A program made the position numbers and the translations under genes. Positions 44,188 through 57,128 of a stretch of 64,000 nucleotides of DNA are shown here, one piece after another (position 1 is the stretch's first letter; each line of letters opens with the position of its first letter). The notes beneath the pieces are model-generated. The model was given only the letters and a program-made list of their open reading frames with translations, did no database searches and was not told the origin of the DNA. The DNA is from Mycogone perniciosa (taxonomy: Eukaryota; Ascomycota; Sordariomycetes; Hypocreales; Hypocreaceae): assembly GCA_025331125.1 (NCBI GenBank), contig JAOALB010000057.1:124001-188000 (forward strand), given 5' to 3'.

Positions 44188-47100
44188 TCAAGACACGGTA
44201 TACTTCTTCCTGACTTCGACAAGACCGACAGTAGCCTTGGTGATAACTGCCCACTTAGGCATATAGCGGTTCAGTTCATGAAGCACCGGTATCGTCCTTT
44301 CGTCGTTTGCATCACTGTATGCACACTTGACTGTCACCGTCAAGTCGTCATTCCGCACCTTCAGCTCTCCATCATTAGGTTGTTCACGCCCCTTTTCAGG
44401 TTCATTACCGTCAAGTAAACGACCTTCGTCGGTCAGCTGCAGAGTCACATGCCAAGGACCTTCCCATTCTCGCCTCCAGAGTGTAATTCTCTGCAGCCCC
44501 TCACGCGGAATTGAGCCAAATCGTCGATCTGGCGGTCCTCCGCCCCTCACGGAGAAACCAAACACAGGCTGAGAAATATCCACAATGCACATTTTGGTTT
44601 CCAAAGCGTCTACTTTCAAGTCTGCTGTCTTTCCATCCGACGACTTCGAAGTCTTTACTATGATCAAATCTACCGGGTCGGTGCCGTTGGCAAGGTACGC
44701 AGGAAGAGACGATGCATTGTATTCGCAGCTTGTGAGGGAGGTTCGCGTTGAGCTTGGCCCACACGTGATGTGCTGGCCTGCTGTAGACGGGAGTGATGCG
44801 ATGACGGGGCGCACGAATTCTTCCAGACCAGAGAGAGAAACGACATCAGTCCCCGCATCAACGTCGATGACCTCTTGGAAGTAGATCTTGTAGCGACTGT
44901 TGATGGAGAAGGGAAAAGCTGAAAGGTTGTAGATGAATGTGCCAATGAAGACAAGGAAGAGGAACAGCGGAATGTGGTGAGTGATGCGGTGCATGAATGG
45001 CGTCAGGGGAGTCAGGAGGAAGATGGTCATTAGGCCAATTACCATGAGGGGTGTTGAGAGACTGCCGCCATCAGCACCAGTCATGGCCATTGCGGACGTC
45101 TGCACAAGACTCAAATTTCCGACGAGAATAACGTGGACTGGAGCAAGGAGCAAAAATTGAAGAAACCAGGTCCATTTCGGCAGTCGTCCGGACCAGGCCT
45201 GCTCGTATTCGTAGGGAGGATAGCTGCGCAAGTTCAGAGTCGAAGTTGTGTGGTCAGCCAATACTGATCGTCGGTAAGTACTGGCGAACGTGGTTTGATC
45301 GCCTGTTCCGTAGCCATGGTCGCCCGCCCTAAGGGGTGTCGTCTCAGTAGCAGTGTCTGTTCCATGATGGCCGTCTTGATCCGGGCCAGCCTGATCATCA
45401 TCGCCGGTTATGGCGTTCTCAGAACTGGCGGCTTGAGGGTTTTCTTGCGCCGCATCATGATACTGACTGGCGAATTCGTGCTTCCCAGGCAGTGCAAATT
45501 GTTCCGCCAAGGAGATGAACAGAGACACAAAGATGGCAGTGTGAAAGAACGCCGCAAAGTAGAGCGCCCCGATGTGTAGGCGGTCTTCAGCAATTGCGGC
45601 AATCACTTGAAGGATCCAGGACAGAACGAAGAGCCAGAAGATAGCAAAGCCGCGGTGGAGAGCGCTAGGTCGAACAAAGCTGGCACCTCGCATGATCAGC
45701 CAGAAACTGAAGTAGAACAGGGACAAAGTCATAGTCCAACTATTCACTCGTTAGCCAGGGACGAGCGGTGATTTCGAGGAAATGTATACTTACAACGCAT
45801 AACCGCTGCTATATATGATTAGGGGATTGAACTTCGCCACCAGTAGCACCGACGCAAAAGTCAAACCAACAGCAAAGATGAATGCCAGGGGAAAGCGGAA
45901 GAAGCCCCGCCAACCACCAAGAGCAACTGGATCATCGTTGATCTCTGAGTCCAGCTTGATGTCCCTGGCAAAGAAATAATACTTGTCTTTCCGTACCAGC
46001 AGATAGGTCAAGACAGCAAGGACGAGAGGGGTGGTGATGAGTAGTGTCAGTGACCACGCAAACAACCCTCTAAGTGGGAAAGCGGACCAGGAATTCCCAA
46101 ACCAATCAAACCAGACACCCTCTGTCATCTTGCCATTCTGGACTAGATGCTTGTCGCCATCCGATCGATCGCCATTGAAAACAGTTCCAGTTATCTGTGA
46201 CAGTCTCTCAGTGGTTGCGAGAGCCGCAGAGAGCATATGCCAGATACTCGTGATAGAGGCGTGGCGGACATCATCATCCTCAGTGTGGTAACGCGAGCGC
46301 GGCTCATAAAAGGCAATATCTAAGCCTCGTTGACCAAAAGCGGCCCCAAACACCTCGAAGTCAGTTCCGCTCTTGATAACACCCCTCTCAAAGGCATTGG
46401 CAGCAACAACGGAGCCGAATGGGTGTGGGCTCTTGGAGTACGCCTGTGCGGTCTCAAGGTCAGTGGTGCGGAACAGCATAGCGCGACCACCAGCTCCAGC
46501 CCCCTCCAGATTGACGAAGGTGTGGCAGAACTTGAGCAGCGGACTATAGCCAAAAGCCCGTGCTCCAAAGAGGCCATCTTCTTCTGCGTTATTGAAGAGC
46601 AGCACAATTCCATTCTTGGGCTGACGGCCCTCCATCGTAAAATAGCTGAGCAGCTGCAGCATGCTCACACAAGACATGCCATCATCGGTAGCTCCAAACC
46701 CGGTAGAAACACTGACAAAGAGCTTCGTTAGCAATGCATGAACTCGAGATAACAACGGAAATTGACAGAGAATCAACATACGAATCGAAATGACAGTTGA
46801 CGAGGACGCCGCCAGTTCGGCGGAAGCTCTCGGGACCTGACTCTGATGTCCACCAGTCGCCTTCCGGATCATCTTTGCCATGAATGTAGATGTAAAAGTT
46901 ATTGCCCTCGAAGTAATATCCCTGCCAGGTTTTTGGACCACCTTTGGTGCTTTGGAGGAGTGAATCGACCGTCCACGTCACATTGGAGATGCGATCGTCG
47001 AAGATAGTGGCACCGGGAGCTTTAGGCGTCGCAGGGGGTGATTCAAAATCGCTATTCGCGGACTCTTCAACGCTGTAAATTCGTCAGCTTCAAGTAGATT

Positions 47101-47449
47101 TGAGCTGTTACGATGCCATCACTCACCTGTCATCCCAGATAACCCCGCCGGCCTCAACGGTTGTATAGGGGATAGTATTGCGATCGAGGATTTTCTTGGA
47201 TCGTTGGATGAGGTATTTGCGCACGTCCTCATTCTGGCGACTGTTGAATGGATGATACGATTTGGTGATCTCTTGCAGATCCAGCCATGCCTCGGTCAGA
47301 TTGAGGCCGCGGCTAAGCGATTGGCTCGAGGGCGCTGGCGGGACAGTCTCATGGACGTAGATAAGCGGTATCGCGACAGCGAGATAAAGGACCGTTGTCC
47401 AGAACGTAACTGGACCCGGCCGGAAGCTGAATGGGTTAAGGAACTTCAT
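44188..47449 (-). CDS. Vacuolar membrane protease, M28 family (yeast Pff1 type)
   Basis: Four exons on the minus strand: 47449-47127, 47072-46782, 46711-45794 and 45739-44188, 1027 residues. After a first membrane segment (VTFWTTVLYLAVAIPLIYV) comes the lumenal M28 metallopeptidase domain with zinc ligands in VNCHFDS, GFGATDDGMS, NNAEEDGLFGA and the late YHTEDDD. These fit a two-zinc aminopeptidase fold. The C-terminal half holds about eight further hydrophobic segments and a lumenal tail ending VEVRKKYTVS. The length matches fungal vacuolar membrane proteases (about 950-1000). In yeast the homologue is a multispanning vacuolar protein with its protease domain in the lumen; substrates are not defined. 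ATG 47449 was chosen over upstream in-frame codons because MKFLNPFSFRPGPV is the family start. It converges on the aldo/keto reductase, 144 bases apart. Confidence 0.93.
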
Positions 47450-48162
47450 TGCGAGTTGGCAAAGGGAGAAAATCGGATCGCAAAGCTGATCCAGACGGGG
47501 GGAGGCTGGTTGGAGGCTGAAGCGGAGGACTAGGGCGAGGACAAAGGGAGGGCGGCGCAATGGCCAGAGAGCACTGGCGACGCGACAGCGATCGAATAGC
47601 AATACCACAATAAGTGAAATGAAGCAAATGGAAATCGAAATGATGATGGCTAATTCCGCGAGGTCATCCTCCGATCGGCGTCTCGCGCGACGCTCAACTG
47701 GGTGGGAGGATGAGGAGGTTTGGTTGATGGTTGGATAACAGCAACTGCGCTGAGGATGGGAATAGGAATGGGATTGGGATTGGGATTGGATCAGATGGCT
47801 GTGCAGTGTCGTCATGTGCTGCAGCTGAGCGCAGCTCCCTTACAGCACCTGGGACAAGCGGTAAATGACGTGCAGAGGCGCTGAAGCTGCTATTCGTCGC
47901 CCCCAGAGCTGCTGTACCCCACTGTGGAAGCTCCCACAGCACTTCCGTCGGCCATAATAGTACTAATACTTCGTATGGAGTATATACTCCGTAGATAATG
48001 CCGATATCCGTTCCCGTCTTTAGCATAGGAGGAGGGATTTATTATCTGCTTGCGAAGTACAGTCCAAGCTCACCTCATCGCAACCTTGAGAACGGAATGG
48101 GGTATCATTTTGAGCCATGAAACACTATCCAAGATATATACTACAATAACAGTCCGCCTCCA
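47450..48162. other. Intergenic region upstream of the vacuolar protease gene
   Basis: About 0.7 kb between two minus-strand genes. It contains a G-rich GGGATT repeat (47758-47789) and a TACTCCGTA copy at 47985-47993. Upstream codons in frame with the protease are open for a while but show no conserved sequence. Confidence 0.5.
47758..47789 (+). repeat. GGGATT tandem repeat with four G-triplets
   Basis: G-triplets start at 47758, 47770, 47776 and 47782; the last three are in perfect GGGATT units. It lies about 320 bases upstream of the protease ATG on the opposite strand and could form a G-quadruplex, although the first loop is nine bases. Confidence 0.6.
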
Positions 48163-49575
48163 CTAGTCAGAGTACTCCTCGCTCGGCGGCTCTCTGCCAA
48201 AAGGGTGGTTGAACTTGAGCAAACCAGTCAACCCACCAACCCAGGGGTCATCATCCTCTGTCCGGATCACACATGGTACGCCGCCATGCCATTCCTCCCC
48301 TGGCCCGGCCCGTCCTACAAACTCACCTTCAACTCGGATTTCTGACCCCGGCAACACGCCCGCGCACCGCTTCCCGTCGATGCTAAGGTCCAGTTCCCGG
48401 CCCCTGTTCTTGGGGCTCATCCGAAGAGTTACCTTTGTGTCTAGCGGCAGTACAAGGGAACGGAAGCTGAGACTGCAAGGACTAATGGGAGTAATGAGCA
48501 GAGACTTGACAAGAGGGTGCACAATTGGTCCCCCAGCGCTCAAACTGTACGCGGTCGAACCTGTTGGCGTGCTTATGAGGATACCATCGGCCGTCGTCTC
48601 CGTTAGGAAGTGGCCGTTCTGGTAGATGTCAATGATGGCTAGATGCGGATGTGAACCTCGGTGCACCGAGATCTCGTTGATGGCCCGCAAGGCGGGTGAT
48701 GCCTCCTTGGAGCCTGCAATGCCCGATTTGGCCTGGCTGGCCAGCGTATTTGATACCTGGTGGTTGATGTTGTTTCCTGCGCGGTCAAATACGTCTGCTT
48801 TGATACGATGCCGCAGGAGGATTCGGGAACATCGGTTTATGCCCTGGCATTTACCCTTCATCCGTCCCCACCCGTCATAGGAAGCTGTGCTGATGGCAGA
48901 CTCATCGCCTCGTGGCACTGCTGCATTGCGGCCTGCAGCAACATCACTCCCGCTCATATACATCTCCCTCCACGCCTTCTTATGCTCTCCAAAGTTCCAT
49001 TCCCCCAGGAAACCCAGTGTGCCCATGCTGAACGACAGAATCGGGGGGACGGATCCGTGCAGCTTGAAGAGACTTGCGGCGCGCAGGACGGTGCCGTCGC
49101 CGCCAAACGTGGCAATGACGTCGATCTTGTCGGCTATATTAGACCCATGATCGGCAACGTATATGGGAAAGTCGAGCTCCTGCTGGATGATCGGAGCGAC
49201 ACGCGGTTCGATAACGATGTTGACTTCTGGATAGTCGCTCCGTATGTGCTTGGCAAACTTGATGACCGATTCGGTGACGTCGGGAGCATACAGCTTCTGC
49301 ACCAGCAGCAAGTTGCGCGGTGGGCGAAGCCAGGTCAGCGACAGCAGAGATGAGCCTGGCTTGGAGCTCTGAAGATAGCGAGGGCTCGTTCGTTCTGGCA
49401 GATCAGCAACGCTGCGAGACTCAGCACGTCGCAAAAGCTGTGTGGTTGAGAAGTGTCTGTGGTGCAAAGGCGTTGCCCAAGCTGTTGCCCATGGTGCGAA
49501 TGGCCGATGCCGGCTAGGTCGAACTTTGACAACCTGGTGCCATTGCCCTCTGAAAGTTCGGCAACCGTTAAGCAT
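48163..49575 (-). CDS. POS5: Mitochondrial NAD(H) kinase (Pos5-like)
   Basis: Single exon, 470 residues. The first 50 residues are rich in Arg, His and Ser and free of acids, ending HHRHFSTTQLLRR, a typical mitochondrial presequence. The kinase domain follows: DVIATFGGDGTVLRAAS with the GGDGT diphosphate-binding motif at 158-162, FSMGTLGFLGEW, NEISVHRG near 300, and ISTPTGSTAYSLSAGGP near 334-350. These are the standard NAD kinase motifs. The enzyme phosphorylates NAD or NADH to make NADP(H) in the matrix, supplying reducing power for biosynthesis and oxidative-stress defence. Assignment to the Pos5 branch rests on the presequence and single-domain size. An internal stretch near 205-240 (GSDVAAGRNAAVPRGDE) appears to be a species-specific insertion. 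Confidence 0.92.
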   Translation of the reverse strand: MLNGCRTFRGQWHQVVKVRPSRHRPFAPWATAWATPLHHRHFSTTQLLRRAESRSVADLPERTSPRYLQSSKPGSSLLSLTWLRPPRNLLLVQKLYAPDVTESVIKFAKHIRSDYPEVNIVIEPRVAPIIQQELDFPIYVADHGSNIADKIDVIATFGGDGTVLRAASLFKLHGSVPPILSFSMGTLGFLGEWNFGEHKKAWREMYMSGSDVAAGRNAAVPRGDESAISTASYDGWGRMKGKCQGINRCSRILLRHRIKADVFDRAGNNINHQVSNTLASQAKSGIAGSKEASPALRAINEISVHRGSHPHLAIIDIYQNGHFLTETTADGILISTPTGSTAYSLSAGGPIVHPLVKSLLITPISPCSLSFRSLVLPLDTKVTLRMSPKNRGRELDLSIDGKRCAGVLPGSEIRVEGEFVGRAGPGEEWHGGVPCVIRTEDDDPWVGGLTGLLKFNHPFGREPPSEEYSD

Positions 49576-50761
49576 GACGAGAGTTCAAGTGATACTTATC
49601 ATATTGGCAAAAGACTTTCGCTTGACCCGCACAATAAGCTCAGCTGACCCAAGGAGTTGACTTTGGGAGCTAGAGGGTTGAGCAACGCACAGTCATAGGG
49701 CAATTCCGGATGATCTTGAGGGCGACTGTGATTGTTTGTCAGAGACCATCACCGCCTGCCGTTTTTAGTAGGCGGGGTACGAGTACGGAGCACATGAATG
49801 ACATGTGAATGGGGAATGGTGAATGGTGAGGAGCATGTGATCGACCCAGACCCTTAGCATACTCGTACATCATAGATACGAGTACAGTTCGTAGAAACGG
49901 CCATTCGCCTATTAACGTGTATGTAAACGCCATTGGAACAATCCCTTGTAGCATTGCTTAAGCATAATCTCATTATAGAGGCATCCAGAGATGTTTTTTT
50001 GCCAGTTGGAATCATCGGTCACGGGTTATCAAGTCTCCCGTCCCACCGCTTTCAGCAGGGCTCAACAGTGGCTTACCAACCACCAACCAAACCACTCCAG
50101 CAAATTATTTATTGCTAGGTACCGACGCATCCGCCAAACAAACCCCACCTGATCTGGTTCAGAAGCCTTCTTCCAGGGCTAAGCTACTGCCTAGAGGGCG
50201 CTAATCACAGCAGCAACAGGGACTCACTGGGGACTCGCTGGGGCTGCCTCGTGTCAGCCCTCTGACTTCTGGCTTCTGGCTTCGGGCTTCGGGCCTCTGC
50301 CCTCTGCGTCATCATGTGCTACTTCCAGCCCTCTTTATCCGTTTCCTTCGCCTTCAACTCCTGTCAAGCAACTCTAAAAGGACCTGACCAGTGTTTTTCT
50401 GCCATCAGCGGCTTGGATCAGGCGCCCAGACACACCTGATCGCTGCCATCGACCTATAGCCACCCGACTTGTAGCTCCATTGCAGCTCCATTGCAGCTCC
50501 ATCGCCCGCTCTGGTATCTTGCCCTTGCAGCTGAGCTGAGGGAGCTATCGGCATTCATATTTGGGGGCTGCCTGGCCTCAATCTCGACAACAAAAGAAGC
50601 AACACATCGAAACACAGATTTTCTCCTCTCGGGTACTAGGCTGATGTCGAGCTGGTGAGCTTCGTTTCGTATCGTATCTATATCGACAGTGCGAACAAGA
50701 ACAAGCAAGGCTAGCAGCTGTATACACTCGCACGCAGGCTGGCGGAGAAGGGAGAACCACC
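49576..50761. other. Divergent intergenic region between NADH kinase and acyltransferase genes
   Basis: About 1.2 kb, no supported gene. Near 50270-50310 there are short direct repeats (CTTCTGGCTTC, CTTCGGGCTTCGGGCC) and near 50470-50500 repeated GCAGCTCCATT units. The last few hundred bases are probably the acyltransferase leader. Confidence 0.5.
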
Positions 50762-52237
50762 ATGGCGGAGCTCGAGCATCCCGACGTCGTCGAGAGCAAC
50801 ACACCTCCAGCTCCTGGGCCTGGGGCTGCTGTTGGGAAACACAACCAAACGGAGAAAAGTGCATCTCCAAGCGCAGATGGAATGCATCCCTCCGGCAAGA
50901 AAGGCCATGGCTTGGCCGTGCAGCTATTGCGAGGCCTCGGCTTCACCATATACTTCCTCACTTGCTGTGTCACGTACGTTCGGCCTGGTTACTCAAGGGA
51001 CCGGTAACGGCTCCAGAATGCTGACACATGGATCTTAGTATCATGATAACGCAGTTCATTGGCTCCCCATTGTACTTTATGAACCGCGAGATGTACTATG
51101 ACTACATGGCGATGACCAAGCGTTCATTTGCCCTTACGACGACTTTGATGACCCAGATCTGGGGGCCCACGATTATCCGATTCAGTGGCGACGAGTCTGT
51201 CGAAGGTCAAATCATCCCGACTCAAGGTGGCGGCGTGCAACTCAAGTTCCCTGAACGCATGGTCATGATTGCTAACCACCAGGTAAGCCACATATTTTCT
51301 GTTTCATAGGCATCTCCCGGGATGTTTTGGAAGAGTCTGTGTTGAGCTGACTGGTCTTTAGATTTACACTGACTGGCTGTATCTTTGGTGGGTAGGATAC
51401 GTCAACCAACCCGGGATGCATGGACACCTCTATATCATTCTCAAGGAGTCACTCAAGTGGATCCCCATCATGGGATGGGGCATGATGTTCTATGGATTCA
51501 TCTTCATGTCGAGGAAAATGTCAACGGATCAACCGCGGCTGGCATACCGGCTCAGAAAACTCAAGCAGCGCAAAAGAGACCCCGCTGGTGGAACATACCT
51601 GGACCCAATGTGGCTGCTTCTTTTCCCTGAAGGCACGAACCTATCTAAAAATGGACGCAACAAGTCAGCCCAGTGGGCGGAGAAGAACGGGTGGAAAGAT
51701 CCTGAACATGTGCTACTCCCACGCAGCACTGGCACCTTCTTCTGCTTGAACGAGCTCAAGGGAACGATCGACTATATCTATGACTGCACAGTGGCGTATG
51801 AGGGTGTTGAGTAAGTGTTAGAAAAGCAAACGGGAATGGATTTCTGAGCAGCAGCTGACCAATTGCATAGAAGAGGCAAATACGGCGAAGAAATCTTCGG
51901 CTTATCCAGCACATACTTTCAAGGTCGGCCACCCAAGTCGGTCAACTTTTACTGGCGTCGCTTCAAGCTTTCAGATATCCCGCTTGACGATCAAGAGAAA
52001 TTTGATGTCTGGCTGCGTGAGCAATGGTACAGGAAGGACGAATTGATGGAGCAGTACCTGACTACGGGGCGTTTCCCTGCCATGACTGGATCAAAGGTTG
52101 AGTACGTCGAAACCACGGTCCGGACACGATACCCCTGGGAGATACTGCAGGTGTTTACCATTGTCGGAATCAGCGGTCTCCTCTGGCACAACGTCCGTAA
52201 GTTCTTTGGGACAGTGTCTGCGAGATTTGGCTTGTAG
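50762..52237 (+). CDS. 1-acylglycerol-phosphate / lysocardiolipin-type acyltransferase (PlsC family)
   Basis: Four exons, 50762-50973, 51039-51282, 51362-51810 and 51871-52237, 423 residues. An N-terminal disordered Pro/Ser-rich stretch is followed by a membrane segment (GLGFTIYFLTCCVT with IMITQFIGSPLYF). Acyltransferase motif I is ANHQIYTDW, split at the exon 2/3 border (Asn-His-X4-Asp), and motif III is LLLFPEGTNLS. A further hydrophobic segment (ILQVFTIVGISGLLW) ends the protein. The layout matches the fungal LCLAT1/AGPAT-like group related to yeast Cst26/Psi1, which adds acyl chains to lysophospholipids such as lyso-phosphatidylinositol in the endoplasmic reticulum. Exact acceptor specificity cannot be read from sequence. 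All introns are GT-AG and keep the frame. Confidence 0.9.
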
Positions 52238-55060
52238 ATTCGGAGAAGGTGAGGTGGACAAGACCGTGTATGCGCGGGGAATACGATGGAGTCTTGTGCC
52301 GAGTATCGAGGAACAAATTATCTGCCTTTGTTAGTCTGTTCTCATGGCTGGGAGAGTTTCTTATTGGCAATTTTGTTTTTGGGCGTGTTTGGGCATGGCA
52401 AGGAGCTGAATTGGATGATTTCGGGACAACACGGAAGCGGGACACTGCTATGATGTTAAGATGGCTTTTTTTGCTTGTTTGGCGTATTCTGGGCAACTGC
52501 AATATTTGGTGTGAAGCTGTTTCGTTAGACGAGCATCGTACCGAGGTATGGATCGCTTGCGAAGCTGGAGTGCTGGAGTGCTGGAGGGCATGGCGTTTTG
52601 TTTACCTTGCTCTTGGATTACGATGTTCCGACAACGGATGCTAATGAGAATAAATCGCCGCTTTCAATAATGATTCATGAAATATGCGCAGTGTCGGCAT
52701 AACAGAACTTGCCGTATCCCCGAGACGAGTTCACGATGGTGGTCGTTTAAACAGCAACAAACCCAACCGAGTTAGATATGCTGTGATAGGAGAGCTGGAC
52801 ATGACCCTTGCCAAGAGGAAATACTAGTCGCGCCACACAAGCCCCGCGGACCCGAATAGATTAAGCTTGATGACGGTCATCTCGCTCGTGAGTCGAGCCG
52901 ATTCGCGGCGAGTCGGGGCAATTCATTGAGTTAGTTTTTGATATGGAGGCCGCGTGGGAGAGAAGCCTCGGCATCGAACTGGTCGGAACGAGCGCTGATT
53001 GGGCGTTCGGGTGACAGACGCGGGGAGGAAGTGAGGAGAAGCTGGAGAGAGTACTTCTTATGCTTCTTATGTACTCGTACGGAGTATTATACTATACTAT
53101 GTTAGTGGCAGTCGGTGGTCTTGTCTGGGGAAAAATTGGGGCGAAAGGGTCTGGTGGTTTAGCGTCGAGATTAAGGTTAACGGAAGAAAAATTGGTGGTG
53201 GCGTTGGTTAGTTGGGTGGTGGCGTATTGCTGAAAATGGATATGTGGTCCGATGAGGGAGCGAGTGAGAGTGAGTGAGTTTGAGATTGACATTCAAGGTG
53301 GTCATGGAAATTGTGTGAATTGGTGATGCCCAGATTGCTGGGATGGGTGGTGTGGACTGCCATGGACCGGTCCACCTAGCAGAACTGATGATGAGGATGG
53401 AGGCATATAATGCAGCGTCACCAATGAACCCGTATCTACTGTTTGTGCAACACTATCTATCAACCGTGGTCTTAATACACCATAACGGTCTTGTAAAACG
53501 AAGTACGGATACTTGGTACCAAGATATCATCATGTGTCATGGCCACGTGCCCCCCAAGCATTGCAGCCTCATTAATCTGATCTCGCATCTGTCAAGAACG
53601 AATTGACAGAGCATTTTACATCCTCGTATCTGCTCGTATTAACCTGCAAAATACCAATGCACAAGCAGACGCAACCAACCCGTTTCCCCTGTCAAACGCG
53701 CGGCTCGACTGATGAGACTGGCCTAGGCTATAATACGAGTAGGTAGACTAGGCAGAGAGAAAGCGAGAGAGAGAGAGAGAGCGCTCTTCGCTAAGATCAT
53801 TTCAGCTTCCCCAGACACACCGTCGTTAGGCAGATCTTGGCTTTCCACGCGCCTTTTGGTTCTAGTGCCAAAACGGGGCATCTCGCCGTCCTCCGGCTGC
53901 TCGCCTGCTGCTTCGTATCAATACAAAACCGAAATGATGGCATGATATTACTATATGCAGTAAGTTTATAGGCAGCAGCTGTACTGCTATGTCTTAATTT
54001 ACGAGAGAGAATATCTCGCGCAAGTACGAAGTAATATTGAGGAGATTTTCTGACACGGGGCGGGCTGCACCGCAACCGTATGCAACATTTTGCCCGCAAC
54101 TACGGAGTCCTATGATGATGACAAGGGTTGGGATCCTGGTTGATCCGAGCCTATAAAATTGCCTAATAAGCTGCAAATTAGACAGGCATTCCCCACCGGC
54201 AGTTTTTTTAGTGTGTTTGTGGGGGATTTGAGACAGTTCTGGATTGCTTCCTTCATCAGCCCCATCTTGGAGCAGACGATGAATCATGACGTTTAATTAT
54301 TACGCCTCTCCCATTCCATACTACGTCGTTGCCCTCGATTTTTGTTACCAAATGCCAGTCGTTGCTATGGATAAGTGTCCGGAAGCGTGAGCGTCTCCAT
54401 GCAGCTACTACTCCCAAAGTGGCCATAAATATGTACGTGCAGCAAGGATGAGGGGAGAACCCTGAAGGCCACCCCCTCGTAGGGTCCAGAATCTCCAAGT
54501 CCTCCAAGTCTACGGAGTAGTGTGTGGGTGGTTTGCCGCTTGGTTTGGCTTGGCGAGGATGCCCATTGCCTTGAAAGCCCGGTATGGCGTTTGGCTCTGA
54601 ACGAGGGAGGCGTATGAGCAAACAGGAAGCCATCCATGACCTCCCCCCCCGTCCAATACTGTGACTGGTGCAAGGCCAAGAAGATGACCGTCGACACATC
54701 CATTGCGGACAGGGATCGCTTGTGTCGTGGCTTATGCGGGCATGGATTCCCAACAGCTCGCAAGCGCAGATGCAGTGCGACGCTGACCGGATCCCATCTT
54801 CACGGCACGGTGTCTTAGATATTTATATAGTATCTTGTTCTCCGTCCCTGGTCTCACGTCAGTTCCACAAGGACCTCTGCCGAAAGATATAGCAAGGATA
54901 TCTTTATCCCTCTTCAATTCTTTATATTTATACAAGCTTGTTCTCCCCTCTCCTTGGCCTCTTTGCCTCTTTGTCTATCTGTTCCAATCCAATTTTGCGC
55001 GCCCTCTCCGCTTATCCCTCCAAGAGAGACGCATCAGGCTCTGCCAGCCTTTCCGTCATC
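52238..55060. other. 2.8 kb gene-free region
   Basis: The first part is probably the 3' untranslated region of the acyltransferase gene; a 131-codon frame there (52249-52644) has no family features. TACGGAGTA copies lie at 53078-53086 and 54511-54519, and a GA microsatellite at 53765-53781. The final 150 bases are pyrimidine-rich leader sequence of the permease gene. Confidence 0.5.
53765..53781 (+). repeat. GA dinucleotide microsatellite
   Basis: Eight GA units in a row within gene-free DNA. Confidence 0.8.
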
Positions 55061-56831
55061 ATGGAAAAACAGGCCACAAACAACTCGTTCGAGAAGCGAG
55101 GCGCTGATGAGGAAGATATCGATCAACCCAAGGGTGACTCCGACAGCGGCAACCAGCTGGTTGACGATGACTTTGGCTTCACACCACAAGAACAGCGTAG
55201 TATTATTCACCGGATTGACCGCCGATTGGTCATTACTGTTGGTCTGATGTATTGCGTCAGTCTCATTGACCGGACCAACATGAGTGCTGCCAATATTGCC
55301 GGCATGGGTGTGGAGTTGCAGCTCATCAACAACAAATATGTAAGTCTGTCTGGCATCTCCCTCTTGGAGGGGGGGGGAACCATTTTATATCTAAACAGGC
55401 TGTGGCTAACGATGTCACCTTTTGCTGTTAGAATATCGCCAATCTCGTCTTCTTCACCACATACATTGTATTCCAACCCCCTTCGACCATTCTCATCCGT
55501 GGCATTGGTCCACGACTTCATCTTTCCTCCATCACTTTGCTATGGGGCGCCGTCATGATTGGCATGGGATTCGTCAGGAACTTTGAGCAGCTCGCTGCTA
55601 TGCGAACCATCCTTGGACTCCTCGAGGCCGGCTTCTTCCCCAGTTGTGTTTACCTGCTTAGCACGTGGTATACGCGATGTATGTGAAGGCTTCCTGGGAG
55701 AATCATGTCCCCATCTCCCGACTTAGGCTGACACTTGGACAGATGAGGTTGGCAAGCGATACTCCCTCTTCTACCTTCTTGGCTGCGTTGCCGCTGCCTT
55801 CTCCGGCATCCTTGCCTATGGTGTGCGTTTCTTCACTCACCAATATCGTTCCTTATTCAAGCTCATATTTGTCTAGCTCATGCAAATGAACGGTCGCGAA
55901 GGCCTCAGCGGCTGGCGGTGGATCTTCATCATTGAGGGCGTAATGACTTGCGCCCTTGCCATTGCCAGCTACTGGCTTCTCGTAGACTTCCCCGATTCAA
56001 AGCGCAAGTCGTGGAGCTTCCTGGGCCAGCGCGAAAAGGAATGGATTGTCCACCGCATCCAACGCGACCGCGGCGATACGAAAGTGCCTCCTTTCAACCT
56101 CAGGAAGTTCCTCAGCGGCGGCTCGGACTGGAAGATTTGGGCATACGCCATGATTTTCTTCAACTCTACCACTCTCAGCTACGCTCTTGCTTACACCCTC
56201 CCCATCATTCTCGTCCAGAACATGGGATTTTCCGTTGGCCAAGCTCAATGCCTGGTCGCACCGCCGTACGTCTTTGCCGGCATCATCATGTTGGCAACTG
56301 CTTGGGTCGGCGACAAGTGGCACATCCGCGGCCCTATCATCATCTTCAACATGGTCCTCGCCCTGATCGGTCTGCCTATCATGGGCTGGGCTAGCAGCCC
56401 TGCCGTGCGCTACTTTGGCGTCTTCTTCGTCACTGCTGGAGCCAACAGCAACATCCCCGCTGTCATGTCCTTCCAGGCCAACAATGTCCGAGGACAGTGG
56501 AAGCGTGCTTTTTGCAGCGCCACGCTTGTCGGCTTTGGAGGCATTGGTGGCATTGCGGGCAGCTTGGTCTTCCGGGACCAGGACAGAACGACAGGCTATA
56601 AGCCTGGTATGTGGGCGTGTATTGCCTGCTCGCTGTTGACGATTTTGCTTGTCGTGGTGTGTGATTTGGATTTCTTGAGGCAGAACCGGAAGGCCGATAC
56701 GGAGGGCAAGGCGCTGGAAGCCTATGATGTAAGTGACTCGAACAATACGCAACCACGTGCTGCTAGAAAACATGCTGACTTTGTCTTTGTCACAGGAGAA
56801 TGCTTCTTCGGATTTCCGCTACACGTATTAA
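55061..56831 (+). CDS. Major facilitator transporter, DAL5/allantoate-permease (anion:cation symporter) family
   Basis: Five exons: 55061-55339, 55432-55678, 55743-55822, 55877-56728 and 56796-56831, 497 residues. A hydrophilic acidic N-terminus is followed by 12 expected membrane segments. Family marks are RIDRRLVITVGLMYCVSLID and RTNMSAANIAGM in the first segment, GFFPSCVYLLSTWYTR, the loop GREGLSGWRWIFIIEG, and LPIILVQNMGFSVGQAQ. It belongs to the fungal DAL5-like group that imports organic anions such as allantoate, ureidosuccinate, nicotinate or other vitamins; the substrate cannot be told. It acts at the plasma membrane. The small last exon adds ENASSDFRYTY, a typical tail of this family, which supports the splice choice. 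It is followed 0.3 kb downstream by a small membrane-protein gene on the same strand. Confidence 0.92.
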
Positions 56832-57128
56832 TGGCTAGCCATCGAATCGGGGGATACCTGGGGTGGAAATTTTGTGGTTTTTGTTATAGCGTATTGTGAA
56901 TCAAAGCAGGTGCTTTGTCTGTCGCGACTCATACTTATGAACACTAACAATGGACAACGACGTTACGCAAGAGACTCAATTGCCGGCTTCGTGACAGTGA
57001 ATGAATGATGTAGATGTTCAATAAAAGGTTCCTGGGATATATAAACACAATGCCGTATGTCGTAGCACGGGATCTGCAGTCACCAATACCAAGTGAGCCT
57101 TTGCAAAACTCATACACTTTGCAACAAG

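Noticed and set aside
52249..52644. 131-codon plus-strand frame after the acyltransferase
   Set aside because: Probably 3' untranslated sequence; composition and residues look random.
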